A DNA stretch of 7,013 nucleotides from an uncultured Butyrivibrio sp. (GCF_947169445.1 NZ_CAMVPU010000114.1:1-7013); one strand, 5' to 3'; shown: positions 1 to 6,871, numbered from the stretch's first letter. A program made the numbers and translations. The notes: generated by a model from the sequence alone, not told the origin.

Positions 1-129
1 AAGCAGGTAGCAACAGTAAAATCAATGGGATTCAAGAAACTTAACAGTTCTGTTGAACTTCCTGATAACTCTGCAACAAGAGGCCAGATTCAGCAGATCA
101 GACACCTTGTTAAGGTTGAAGAAATCTAA
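1..129 (+). CDS. rpmD: 50S ribosomal protein L30, 3' part
   Basis: The window opens inside this gene. The 42 visible residues end at TAA (127-129) and match the C-terminal two thirds of L30, a small protein of the large ribosomal subunit. The pattern is a basic start (KQVATVKSMGFKKLN), then VELPDNSATRGQI, then a closing HLVKVEEI, which is the usual L30 ending. About 18 N-terminal residues should lie upstream of the window. Its position directly before rplO is the standard spc-operon order. The identification rests on the C-terminal sequence and on context, and both agree. Confidence 0.93.
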   Translation, partial: KQVATVKSMGFKKLNSSVELPDNSATRGQIQQIRHLVKVEEI

Positions 130-154
130 TCTTACAAAGTAACAAAAAATGTAT

Positions 155-227
155 CCGGAGCTGTTCCATGTATACGCGAGTGGTGTATAATAGTATAGTG
201 CGCTGCGTTGAGCGGTACGAGCTCCGG
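155..227 (+). promoter_or_regulatory. Possible structured RNA element in the rpmD-rplO gap
   Basis: A perfect 8-base inverted repeat, CCGGAGCT (155-162) and AGCTCCGG (220-227), could close a multibranch structure. Inside it are two smaller hairpins. The first is 171-177 with 183-189 (seven pairs including one G-U, five-base loop). The second is 201-204 with 211-214 (four pairs, six-base loop). The right arm of the closing stem is followed by CTTTT and ends only seven bases before the rplO ribosome site AAGGAGG (235-241). Pairing is seen in the sequence; a regulatory role (attenuation, r-protein binding, or mRNA processing between rpmD and rplO) is inference. A weak terminator with an unusually large loop is the simpler alternative. 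Confidence 0.45.
163..191 (+). promoter_or_regulatory. Possible internal promoter upstream of rplO
   Basis: A perfect TATAAT lies at 186-191, with a poor -35 region around 163-168 (GTTCCA). If used, it would start an rplO-secY transcript near 198. The same bases take part in the possible RNA hairpin 171-189, so the TATAAT may be incidental to that structure. The evidence is limited to the -10 hexamer. Confidence 0.25.
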
Positions 228-247
228 CTTTTATAAGGAGGAATATC

Positions 248-688
248 ATGGAATTATCCAACTTAAGACCTGCTGAGGGTTCAAAGCAGAGCGATAATTT
301 TAGAAGAGGCCGTGGTCATGGTTCAGGAAACGGCAAGACTGCTGGTAAGGGACACAAGGGTCAGAAGGCTCGTTCAGGAGCTCCAAGACTTGGTTTCGAA
401 GGTGGTCAGATGCCACTGTTCAGAAGACTTCCTAAGAGAGGCTTCAAGAACATCAACCATAAGAATATCGTAGGCATCAATCTTAGCGCACTTGAAGTAT
501 TTGACAACGATTCAGTTGTTGATATTCAGGCACTCAAGGATCAGGGAATCATTAAGAAGGAACTCGATGGAGTTAAGATCCTTGGAAACGGAGAATTTAC
601 TAAGAAGCTTACAGTAAAGGCTAATGCTTTCAGTGCATCAGCTAAGGAAAAGATCGAGGCTCTTGGTGGAACTACAGAGGTGATCTAA
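248..688 (+). CDS. rplO: 50S ribosomal protein L15
   Basis: The 146-residue product has the normal length of bacterial L15, a late-assembling protein of the large subunit. The first 60 residues are the typical Gly/Arg/Lys-rich extension: MELSNLRPAEGS, then RRGRGHGSGNGKTAGKGHKG, a GQKARSG segment, and FEGGQMPLFRRLPKRGF around residues 50-66. This extension threads into 23S rRNA. The globular C-terminal half ends in KEKIEALGGTTEVI. The start is fixed by AAGGAGG (235-241) six bases upstream. The last base of the stop codon is the first base of the secY ATG, so the two genes are probably translationally coupled. The gene is intact and unremarkable. Confidence 0.98.
   Translation: MELSNLRPAEGSKQSDNFRRGRGHGSGNGKTAGKGHKGQKARSGAPRLGFEGGQMPLFRRLPKRGFKNINHKNIVGINLSALEVFDNDSVVDIQALKDQGIIKKELDGVKILGNGEFTKKLTVKANAFSASAKEKIEALGGTTEVI
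676..685 (+). promoter_or_regulatory. secY ribosome binding site inside the rplO 3' end
   Basis: AGAGGTGATC within the last codons of rplO is a long match to the 3' end of 16S rRNA (complement AGGAGGTGATC). It lies directly before the overlapping TAATG, where rplO stops and secY starts. This supports the secY start at 688 and termination-reinitiation coupling, which would keep L15 and SecY synthesis linked. Confidence 0.75.
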
Positions 689-2007
689 TGTTTAAGTCCC
701 TAATGAATGCATTAAAGGTCAAGGATTTAAGAAATAAGATTCTTTTCACCATTTGTATGCTTGGTGTTATAAGATTAGGATCTGCTATTCCGGTACCTGG
801 TATGAATGTATCGGTTTTCCAGAACTGGTTTAAGAATCTTACAAGCAGTGATTCCTTTGGCTTTATGGATCGATTTACTGGTGGATCATTTGAGAACATG
901 TCTATACTTGCTCTCAATATTACACCATATATCACTTCTTCCATTATCATTCAGCTTTTAACAATTGCTATTCCTAAGTTTGAGGAGTGGCAGAGAGACG
1001 GAGAGGATGGAAGAAAGAAGCTTACAACTCTTACAAGATACGTAACAGTTGCTTTAGCGCTTATCGAATCCATTGCAATGGCAGTTGGTTTTTACAGGAA
1101 CACTGGCTTCCTTACAGAGCAGTCAATATTCCTTGTAATCCAGATTGTAGCAGCCCTTACAGCTGGTAGTGCATTCCTGATGTGGATTGGTGAAAGAATC
1201 ACAGAAAATGGGGTTGGAAACGGTATATCAATTGTTCTGACTATCAACATTCTTTCAAGAATGCCGTCAGATATCAAGGCTCTTTACGATCAGTTCGTAA
1301 ATGGTAAGCCTATAGCTAGGGGAGTCGTTTCAGCTATAATCATTATTGCAGTTATAGTTGCAATGGTAGTATTGGTTGTTCTTCTTAATGGAGCTGAGAG
1401 GAGAATTCCTGTTCAGTACGCTAAGAAAATTCAGGGAAGAAAGACATACGGTGGAAACCGTTCTGAGATTCCTCTGAAAGTCAATACTGCAGGAGTTATG
1501 CCAATTATCTTTGCAATGTCATTATTCCAGTTCCCTATCATTATTAGCCAGCTTGTTGGCTATCAGGGATCAGGTTTCTGGGGTAAATTCATTGCATACC
1601 TTAACCAGAGTAACTGGTGCAATCCAAATCACTGGAATTATTCCATTGGTTTGGTAGTATACATATTATTGCTTATCTTCTTTGCGTATTTCTATACGTC
1701 AATTACTTTCAATCCGCTTGAGATTGCAGATAATATGAAGAAGCAGGGTGGCTTTATTCCTGGTATCAGACCAGGTAAGCCTACAAGTGATTATCTTACT
1801 AATATTTTGAACTACATCATTTTCATTGGAGCATGCGGTCTTACAATTATTGGTGTATTACCTATTTTCTTTAATGGAGTATTTGGTGCTAGTGTATCAT
1901 TTGGTGGTACAAGCCTTATCATCGTGGTAAGTGTAATTCTTGAGACAATCAAACAGATTGAATCACAGATGTTGGTACGTAATTACAAGGGCTTCTTGGA
2001 AGACTAA
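688..2007 (+). CDS. secY: Protein translocase subunit SecY
   Basis: This is the central channel of the SecYEG translocon, which passes unfolded proteins across the cytoplasmic membrane and laterally into it. At 439 residues it has the usual length. About ten hydrophobic segments can be placed, roughly 17-34, 72-95, 117-136, 145-166, 176-190, 212-234, 266-290, 318-338, 371-395 and 405-420. Family hallmarks are PVPGMN (35-40, plug region), LNITPYITSSIIIQLL (76-91), the cytosolic RDGEDGRKKL loop (103-112), ITENGVGNGIS (171-181), ERRIPVQYAKK (237-247), GNRSEIPLKVNTAGVMP (256-272) and KKQGGFIPGIRPGKPT (351-366). The last two cytosolic regions form the ribosome and SecA docking loops. The gene is intact. 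A hairpin follows the stop, before adk. Confidence 0.98.
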   Translation: MFKSLMNALKVKDLRNKILFTICMLGVIRLGSAIPVPGMNVSVFQNWFKNLTSSDSFGFMDRFTGGSFENMSILALNITPYITSSIIIQLLTIAIPKFEEWQRDGEDGRKKLTTLTRYVTVALALIESIAMAVGFYRNTGFLTEQSIFLVIQIVAALTAGSAFLMWIGERITENGVGNGISIVLTINILSRMPSDIKALYDQFVNGKPIARGVVSAIIIIAVIVAMVVLVVLLNGAERRIPVQYAKKIQGRKTYGGNRSEIPLKVNTAGVMPIIFAMSLFQFPIIISQLVGYQGSGFWGKFIAYLNQSNWCNPNHWNYSIGLVVYILLLIFFAYFYTSITFNPLEIADNMKKQGGFIPGIRPGKPTSDYLTNILNYIIFIGACGLTIIGVLPIFFNGVFGASVSFGGTSLIIVVSVILETIKQIESQMLVRNYKGFLED

Positions 2008-2018
2008 GAAAAAATGGA

Positions 2019-2072
2019 AAGAGGTCACAGGGCTCGATTTATTCGAGCCTTGCAGCCTCTTATTTTATGTTT
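2019..2072 (+). terminator. Terminator-like hairpin between secY and adk
   Basis: The outer stem AAGAGG (2019-2024) pairs with CCTCTT (2056-2061). The inner stem 2028-2037 pairs with 2043-2052, ten pairs including one G-U, around a five-base loop. The two stems are separated by a small internal loop. The hairpin is followed by ATTTTATGTTT, an interrupted T tract. It may end part of the transcription after secY or act as an attenuator. Because adk, map and infA normally belong to the same operon, partial read-through is likely. The imperfect T tract lowers confidence in full termination. Confidence 0.65.
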
Positions 2073-2078
2073 TATAAT
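2050..2078 (+). promoter_or_regulatory. Possible promoter for adk-map-infA
   Basis: TATAAT (2073-2078) sits 17 bases downstream of TTGCAG (2050-2055). The -10 is perfect; the -35 matches the consensus only in its TTG. The -35 lies inside the right arm of the secY terminator-like hairpin. A transcript starting near 2085 would have a leader of about 45 bases before adk. The AT-rich context raises the chance of a random TATAAT. Confidence 0.45.
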
Positions 2079-2129
2079 TTAATTTGCGTTACAAAATAAA
2101 AGAATAACAAAGAAGGGCAGATTTTAATT

Positions 2130-2774
2130 ATGAAAATTATTATGTTGGGTGCGCCTGGAGCAGGCAAGGGGACACAGGCTCAGATGATTGCGGATAAATA
2201 CAATATCCCTCATATCTCTACAGGAGATATCTTCAGAGCTAATATCAAGAATGGAACAGAGCTTGGCAAGAAGGCTAAGGAATATATGGATAAAGGCCTT
2301 TTGGTTCCGGATGAGCTTACAGTTCAGCTGTTACTTGACAGAGTAGCAAATGATGATTGCAAAGATGGATATGTTCTTGATGGTTTCCCACGTACTATTC
2401 CACAGGCAGATGTTCTTGATGCAGAGCTTACAAAGCTTGGGGACAAGGTTGACTTTGCTGTGAACGTAGATGTTCCGGATGAGAATATTGTTCGCAGAAT
2501 GTCAGGCAGAAGAGCATGCCTTAAGTGTGGTGCTACCTACCATATTGAGCATATTCCACCTAAGGTTGAAGGAATATGTGATAAATGTGGAAGCGAATTG
2601 GTATTAAGAGAAGATGATAAGCCTGAGACAGTTCAGAACAGATTATCAGTATACCATGAGCAGACACAGCCTCTTATCGATTACTACGATAAGAAGAATA
2701 TTTTGAAGACAGTTGATGGAACAAAGGATATGCAGGAAGTATTTAATGATATAGTTAATATACTTGGTGCATAA
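2130..2774 (+). CDS. adk: Adenylate kinase, zinc-LID type
   Basis: The enzyme catalyses ATP + AMP = 2 ADP in the cytoplasm and balances adenylate pools. At 214 residues it is a long-form kinase. The P-loop GAPGAGKGT is at residues 7-15. The AMP-binding region STGDIFR starts near residue 30, and LDGFPRT lies near 83-89. The LID carries four cysteines, C130, C133, C150 and C153, in two CxxC pairs. This is the structural zinc site known from Gram-positive adenylate kinases. RRMSGRR, just before the LID, supplies nucleotide-binding arginines. The ribosome site is mediocre (AGAAGGG, 2111-2117, about 12 bases from the ATG). The gene lies 18 bases before map, in the normal spc order secY-adk-map. 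Confidence 0.98.
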   Translation: MKIIMLGAPGAGKGTQAQMIADKYNIPHISTGDIFRANIKNGTELGKKAKEYMDKGLLVPDELTVQLLLDRVANDDCKDGYVLDGFPRTIPQADVLDAELTKLGDKVDFAVNVDVPDENIVRRMSGRRACLKCGATYHIEHIPPKVEGICDKCGSELVLREDDKPETVQNRLSVYHEQTQPLIDYYDKKNILKTVDGTKDMQEVFNDIVNILGA

Positions 2775-2792
2775 GATCTTAGGAATTTTTAT

Positions 2793-3551
2793 ATGGCTAT
2801 TACTATAAAAACAGGTGAAGAAATTGATCTTATGAGACAGTCTGGGCAACTCCTGGCAAAGGTTCATGAAGAACTGCATGCTGCTGTACGCCCCGGTATA
2901 TCAACACTGGAGCTTGACGAGATAGGTGAAAAGACCATTCGTGCTCTGGGTGGAATCCCCAATTGCAAGAATTATGAGGGATTTCCGGCTTCTGTGTGCA
3001 TATCTGTGAATGATGAAGTCGTTCATGGAATTCCAAGTGCTGATAGAATCCTGCAGGAAGGTGATATTGTTACTTTCGATACAGGACTAATATATAAAGG
3101 TTATCATTCTGATGCAGCCAGGACCTGGGGAGTTGGCAGGATAAGTGACGAGGCTCAGAAACTTATAGATGTTACCAGAGAGAGCTTTTTTGAAGGAATA
3201 AAAAAAGCACGTGCAGGTAACAGGTTACACGAAATATCCAAAGCTATTGATGATTATATTAGACCTTATGGATATGGGATTGTGAGAGAACTTACCGGCC
3301 ACGGGATAGGAACTCATTTACATGAGGATCCGATCGTACCGAATTATAAGCAACTGAGAAGAGGCGTTAAACTCCAAAAGGGTATGACAATCTGCGTTGA
3401 ACCCATGATAACAATGGGTGACAGAAGAGTCGGATGGCTTGATGATGACTGGACAGTAGTGACACTGGATGGTTCACTTGCTGCACATTATGAGAATACA
3501 ATTGCCATAACAGATGGCGAACCAGAGATATTAACATTGGAAAGGTCTTGA
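2793..3551 (+). CDS. map: Methionine aminopeptidase, type I
   Basis: The enzyme removes the initiator methionine from new proteins when the second residue is small. The 252 residues match the short type Ia form (pita-bread fold) without an N-terminal zinc or SH3 extension. All five metal ligands are present: D96 (TFDTG), D107 (HSDAARTW), H170 (TGHGIGTHLHEDP), E203 (CVEPM) and E234 (HYENTIAI). The substrate-binding histidine is H78 (VVHGIPS). These positions are each one residue earlier than the E. coli numbering. AGGA (2781-2784) lies eight bases before the ATG. The infA start follows after only 15 bases. Many clostridia carry a small KOW-domain gene between map and infA; there is no room for it here. 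Confidence 0.98.
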   Translation: MAITIKTGEEIDLMRQSGQLLAKVHEELHAAVRPGISTLELDEIGEKTIRALGGIPNCKNYEGFPASVCISVNDEVVHGIPSADRILQEGDIVTFDTGLIYKGYHSDAARTWGVGRISDEAQKLIDVTRESFFEGIKKARAGNRLHEISKAIDDYIRPYGYGIVRELTGHGIGTHLHEDPIVPNYKQLRRGVKLQKGMTICVEPMITMGDRRVGWLDDDWTVVTLDGSLAAHYENTIAITDGEPEILTLERS

Positions 3552-3566
3552 ACAAGGAGGATAAGA

Positions 3567-3785
3567 ATGTCAAAGGCTGATGTAATTGAAATTGAAGGAA
3601 AAGTAATTGAGAAACTTCCAAACACAATGTTCCAGGTTGAACTTGAGAATGGACATGTTGTACTTGCACATATAAGTGGAAAGTTAAGACAGAACTTTAT
3701 CAGAATATTACCTGGTGATAAGGTTACACTTGAGCTTTCACCTTATGATCTTACAAAGGGAAGAATCATCTGGAGAGATAAGTAA
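3567..3785 (+). CDS. infA: Translation initiation factor IF-1
   Basis: IF-1 binds the A site of the 30S subunit and works with IF-2 and IF-3 in start-codon selection. The 72-residue protein is a single OB-fold with the family-specific runs LPNTMFQVELENGHVVLAH (17-35), ISGKLRQNFIRILPGDKV (36-53) and SPYDLTKGRI (58-67). AAGGAGG (3554-3560) stands six bases before the ATG. The gene is the last of this block: a terminator follows within 15 bases of the stop codon, and the usual next gene, rpmJ, is about 3.2 kb away. Confidence 0.99.
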   Translation: MSKADVIEIEGKVIEKLPNTMFQVELENGHVVLAHISGKLRQNFIRILPGDKVTLELSPYDLTKGRIIWRDK

Positions 3786-3799
3786 TATCAGAAATATAG

Positions 3800-3846
3800 T
3801 CCTTAGAATATGTGGGTTATTGCCTTCATTTTCTAAGGATTTTTTT
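3800..3846 (+). terminator. Intrinsic terminator after infA
   Basis: TCCTTAGAA (3800-3808) and TTCTAAGGA (3831-3839) are perfect complements forming a nine-pair stem. The 22-base loop is large, but the stem is followed at once by seven T residues (3840-3846). This ends the rplO-secY-adk-map-infA transcript and separates it from uraA. Confidence 0.8.
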
Positions 3847-3879
3847 GAATAATTTTTTACACTAAATAATTAAAATTCA

Positions 3880-3910
3880 TTGCTATTTTTTTTACGTAAT
3901 ATGTTATACT
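3880..3910 (+). promoter_or_regulatory. Probable uraA promoter with extended -10
   Basis: TGTTATACT (3902-3910) is an extended -10 element, TGn followed by TATACT. A weak -35, TTGCTA (3880-3885), lies 19 bases upstream, and the stretch between and before it is very AT-rich (a run of T at 3886-3893). The predicted leader is only about 40 bases. That leaves no room for a PyrR-type antiterminator or attenuator before the gene, and I see no clear operator. Confidence 0.65.
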
Positions 3911-3955
3911 ATCCAAGGAATATTTGACCTAATTAAATAATGTTGGAGGAGAAAA

Positions 3956-5344
3956 ATGGGAGAAAAAAGACAGGCTATTTATGATGCCACTACGTTGGGA
4001 AAACCGCAGATGATGCTCTTGGGATTGCAGCATATGTTTGCAATGTTTGGAGCGACTATTCTTGTCCCTATTTTAGTTAATGGCTATTTCAATGGAGAGG
4101 GATTATCGGTTCAGGTTACACTTTTCTTTGCGGGTATTGGTACATTATTATTTCACGTTTGTTCTAAATATAAAGTTCCGGCTTTTCTAGGTTCATCTTT
4201 TGCTTTTCTTGGCGGTTTCGCTACAGTTGCTTCACTTAACACAGGTAAATATGCAGATATGACATATGGTGAAAAACTTCCGTATGCATGTGGCGGTATA
4301 GTTGTTGCAGGTCTTTTGTATCTTGTGCTTGCGCTTGTAATCAAACTTGTAGGCGTAAAAAAGGTTATGCATTTCCTGCCTCCTGTTGTAACAGGCCCAA
4401 TTATCATCTGCATCGGACTGTCACTTGCACCTTCTGCAGTATCTAACGCTTCAGCAAACTGGTTTTTGGCAGTTGTAGCTCTTGCTGTTGTAATAGCATT
4501 TAATATCTGGGGCAAGGGTATGTGGAAAATTATTCCTATTCTTATGGGAGTAGTTATTTCATATGTGGTTGCTCTTGTTATGCAGCTCATAGGCTTCACA
4601 AATGCTGATGGAAGCGCCATCTTAAGCTTTGAGCCTATTGCTTCTGCTAGCTGGGTTGGACTTCCACCATTCGTTATTGCAAAATTTGATCTGACAGCAA
4701 TTCTCGTTATGGCACCAATCGCAATCGCGACAATGATGGAGCATATTGGTGATATTTCAGCTATTTCAGCAACAACAGGTAATAACTTTGTAGAAGAACC
4801 AGGTCTTAACAGAACACTTCTTGGAGACGGACTTGCAACTGCGCTTGCCGGAATGTTTGGCGGTCCTGCAAATACAACATATGGTGAGAATACAGGTGTA
4901 CTTGAGCTTTCTAAGGTATATGATCCTAAGGTAGTAAGAATTGCAGCAGTATATGCTATTGTGATCAGCTTTATTCCTAAGGTTGCTGATGTAATCGGAA
5001 CAATGCCTACAGCAATTATAGGTGGTATCAGCTTTGTACTGTATGGAATGATTTCTGCAATCGGTGTAAGAAATGTGGTAGAAAACAAAGTTGATTTTAC
5101 AAAATCAAGAAACCTTATAGTTGCTGCAGTTATTCTTGTTTCAGGCCTTGGCTTCTCAAACGGAATCACATTCACAGTATTTGGAACTTCTGTAACTCTG
5201 ACATCCCTGGCAATCGCTGCACTTCTTGGAATAATATTAAATGCAGTTCTTCCTGGAAATGATTATAACTTTGGTGAGAACTTCAAGGGCGATATCAATC
5301 GTGGAGTTAGCTTTAACAATATTAAGGATGATAATATAGCATAA
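3956..5344 (+). CDS. uraA: Uracil permease (NCS2 family)
   Basis: This is an integral membrane transporter of the nucleobase-cation symporter 2 family, taking up uracil, probably with protons, for pyrimidine salvage. It has 462 residues and about 14 hydrophobic segments. Family marks are LGLQHMFAMFGATILVP (22-38) and VPAFLGSSFAFLGGF. The two substrate-binding glutamates of E. coli UraA (E241, E290) correspond to E262 in MMEHIGD and E311 in NTTYGENTGV, with identical spacing of 49. The residue matching UraA His245 is D266. These features favour UraA/PyrP over the xanthine and urate branch, though substrate cannot be proven from sequence. GGAGGAG (3945-3951) precedes the ATG. The gene has its own promoter and terminator, so it forms a single-gene transcription unit inside what is normally ribosomal-protein territory. 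Confidence 0.93.
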   Translation: MGEKRQAIYDATTLGKPQMMLLGLQHMFAMFGATILVPILVNGYFNGEGLSVQVTLFFAGIGTLLFHVCSKYKVPAFLGSSFAFLGGFATVASLNTGKYADMTYGEKLPYACGGIVVAGLLYLVLALVIKLVGVKKVMHFLPPVVTGPIIICIGLSLAPSAVSNASANWFLAVVALAVVIAFNIWGKGMWKIIPILMGVVISYVVALVMQLIGFTNADGSAILSFEPIASASWVGLPPFVIAKFDLTAILVMAPIAIATMMEHIGDISAISATTGNNFVEEPGLNRTLLGDGLATALAGMFGGPANTTYGENTGVLELSKVYDPKVVRIAAVYAIVISFIPKVADVIGTMPTAIIGGISFVLYGMISAIGVRNVVENKVDFTKSRNLIVAAVILVSGLGFSNGITFTVFGTSVTLTSLAIAALLGIILNAVLPGNDYNFGENFKGDINRGVSFNNIKDDNIA

Positions 5345-5356
5345 AGAAATTTGCTT

Positions 5357-5386
5357 GGGCCTTGGATACATTCCAGGGCCCTTTTT
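5357..5386 (+). terminator. Intrinsic terminator after uraA
   Basis: GGGCCTTGGA (5357-5366) pairs with TCCAGGGCCC (5372-5381) over ten positions with a single G-U, around the five-base loop TACAT. The stem is followed directly by TTTTT (5382-5386). It is GC-rich, compact and 12 bases after the uraA stop: the strongest terminator in the window. Confidence 0.93.
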
Positions 5387-5408
5387 ATGTCCTTTTTTAT
5401 CACAAAAT

Positions 5409-5437
5409 TTATGAATAATTCTAATTTAGTTTATATA
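5409..5437 (+). promoter_or_regulatory. Weak promoter candidate before the transglutaminase-like gene
   Basis: The gap 5387-5524 follows a strong terminator, so the next gene needs its own promoter. The best-spaced pair I find is TTATGA (5409-5414), 17 bases, TATATA (5432-5437). Both hexamers are poor. Other -10-like strings (TATATT at 5456-5461, TATAGA at 5480-5485) lack a -35. The region is very AT-rich, so this choice is tentative. Confidence 0.2.
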
Positions 5438-5524
5438 TGAAATTCAAAACAGAGTTATATTTTAATTAGTAGCTGTCGATATAGATATTGGTTTCATGGG
5501 CGCATAGACAAGGAAGGAATCGCT

Positions 5525-6823
5525 ATGAAAAAACTATTAGGAAAGCTATTAATCTTTATTATGGCTCTGGTCATTGCTGCTTGCGGATTTATTGTGTTGT
5601 GTGAGTTTAATCCGGATATGAAGAAAGCAGCGTCTGTCGCATCCAACACTCTTGGCGAGTATATAAAATCTCAAAATGAAGAAGAAAATATAGAAGAATC
5701 GGCTGCTTTGGCATCTTCGGAAGATAATGAAAGCGAAAAGGAAGTATTCGAGTTTCTTAATTTAACTCTGACAGATGCATCATCTGCTGTTAGTTCTGTT
5801 ACAGTTACTCAAATAGAAGAAAAAGAATTTTCTCAATATCAAAGCGAGTGGAATAGCTCTGGCATTAACAAAGAAATTGTCAGTAAAGTAACTACTCCGG
5901 AGGTGAATCAGGATCTTAATGAGGATGCTTCCGACGATACGGCATATTATCAGATTACAGATAATATGACTGATTATGCTGTTACCCAGAGAAATGCAAT
6001 CACACTTGAGACAGCGGAAGAACTTCAGGATGCATTAAAAGATGCGGGGATGGGATACCTTGGAAAAGACGAGGATTTTCCGGCATCATATTATCCTTAT
6101 TATCATATGCTGACTGATAAGTGTAAGCAGCTATACAGACAGATATATGGGAATGCTTCAAATTATAAAGATACATTCTTACCTGTGACAACTGCAACTC
6201 CAGAGGAATGGAATAATGCCTACATGAGCGTTGTCTTTGACCACCCGGAGCTCTTTTGGTTAAACACTGAAATGTATACTGAATATGATTACAAAGGGAA
6301 TGTGGTTAAAGTTAAGATCTCTTTTTATAATGAAGAACTCGGAAACATTCCGGAGGCAAAAGAGAAATTTGATTCTGCAATTGCAGTAATTGTAGAAGGG
6401 GCAAAAGACCTAAAGTCAGCATATGACAAAGAAGTATATATTCACGATAAGCTGGCTCAAAAAAATACATATAAAAAAGGATCAATGGATCAGAGCGCAT
6501 ATAGTGCAATAGTTAATGATGAAACTGTGTGTGCGGGTTATTCCAAGGCTTTTCAATATCTGATGCAGAAATTGGAGATCCCGACATATCTGGTTGTTGG
6601 CTGGGGCGGCGGTCTGGTATCCGGAGATATGCACGCATGGAACATCGTAAAGCTTGGTGATGCATATTATAATGTAGATGTTACCTGGGATGATCAGGAA
6701 CCAATAAATTATAATTACTTTAATCTTTCTGATACTAATTTCCATAGGCACATTCGAATGTACAATTCTCAATATCTGCCATCCTGTAATGGAAAAAAGT
6801 ATTCTAAAGCTCCAAAAAACTAG
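5525..6823 (+). CDS. Membrane-anchored or secreted transglutaminase-like protein
   Basis: The C-terminal part (about 300-400) is a transglutaminase-like papain-fold domain. It has a visible triad: C336 in ETVCAGYSKAF, H370 in DMHAWNIV, D385 in YNVDVTWDD. In bacteria such domains are usually proteases or amidases, or cross-linkers, rather than classical transglutaminases. The N-terminus (MKKLLGK plus a hydrophobic run to about residue 26) is a signal anchor. IAAC (17-20) resembles a lipobox, but the hydrophobic stretch continues past C20, which favours a membrane anchor. An acidic, Ser/Glu-rich linker (about 48-75) follows, then a middle domain (about 185-270) with YYHMLTDKCKQLYRQIYGN and DHPELFWLN, a pattern I recall from clostridial surface proteins of this class. 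AGGAAGGA (5511-5518) precedes the ATG. The target and role are unknown. No clear terminator follows the stop. Confidence 0.85.
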   Translation: MKKLLGKLLIFIMALVIAACGFIVLCEFNPDMKKAASVASNTLGEYIKSQNEEENIEESAALASSEDNESEKEVFEFLNLTLTDASSAVSSVTVTQIEEKEFSQYQSEWNSSGINKEIVSKVTTPEVNQDLNEDASDDTAYYQITDNMTDYAVTQRNAITLETAEELQDALKDAGMGYLGKDEDFPASYYPYYHMLTDKCKQLYRQIYGNASNYKDTFLPVTTATPEEWNNAYMSVVFDHPELFWLNTEMYTEYDYKGNVVKVKISFYNEELGNIPEAKEKFDSAIAVIVEGAKDLKSAYDKEVYIHDKLAQKNTYKKGSMDQSAYSAIVNDETVCAGYSKAFQYLMQKLEIPTYLVVGWGGGLVSGDMHAWNIVKLGDAYYNVDVTWDDQEPINYNYFNLSDTNFHRHIRMYNSQYLPSCNGKKYSKAPKN

Positions 6824-6871
6824 CGATTAGCTGATGTTCGAAAAAATGCTCAAAATTTTGTAAAAAAATAG

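Noticed and set aside
22..261. A 79-residue antisense frame across the rpmD-rplO gap
   Set aside because: It spans the end of rpmD, the structured gap and the rplO start. The product shows no family motif and the gap is better explained as RNA or regulatory sequence.
672..950. A 92-residue antisense frame at the start of secY
   Set aside because: It is the complement of conserved SecY coding sequence, with no recognisable motif.
3367..3669. A 100-residue antisense frame across the map-infA junction
   Set aside because: It overlaps two conserved genes and their ribosome site, and the translation (rich in L, Q, H, S) looks like a shadow frame.
3924..3929. TTGACC as a -35 element for uraA
   Set aside because: It lies downstream of the better extended -10 element and has no -10 hexamer at 16-18 bases before the start codon.
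4153..5175. A 340-residue open frame antisense to uraA
   Set aside because: It lies entirely inside a well-supported gene on the opposite strand. Its translation is low-complexity (rich in I, A, T, P, S), as expected from the mirror of hydrophobic codons, and I see no ribosome site or family motif.
5437..5497. ATGAAA/TTTCAT inverted repeat in the gap before the transglutaminase-like gene
   Set aside because: Six pairs separated by about 50 bases, AT-rich and unsupported by other structure.
6851..6860. Ten-base palindrome CAAAATTTTG after the transglutaminase-like gene
   Set aside because: Made almost wholly of A and T with no loop and no proper stem-T-tract arrangement, so it is neither a convincing terminator nor an operator; expected by chance in such AT-rich sequence.
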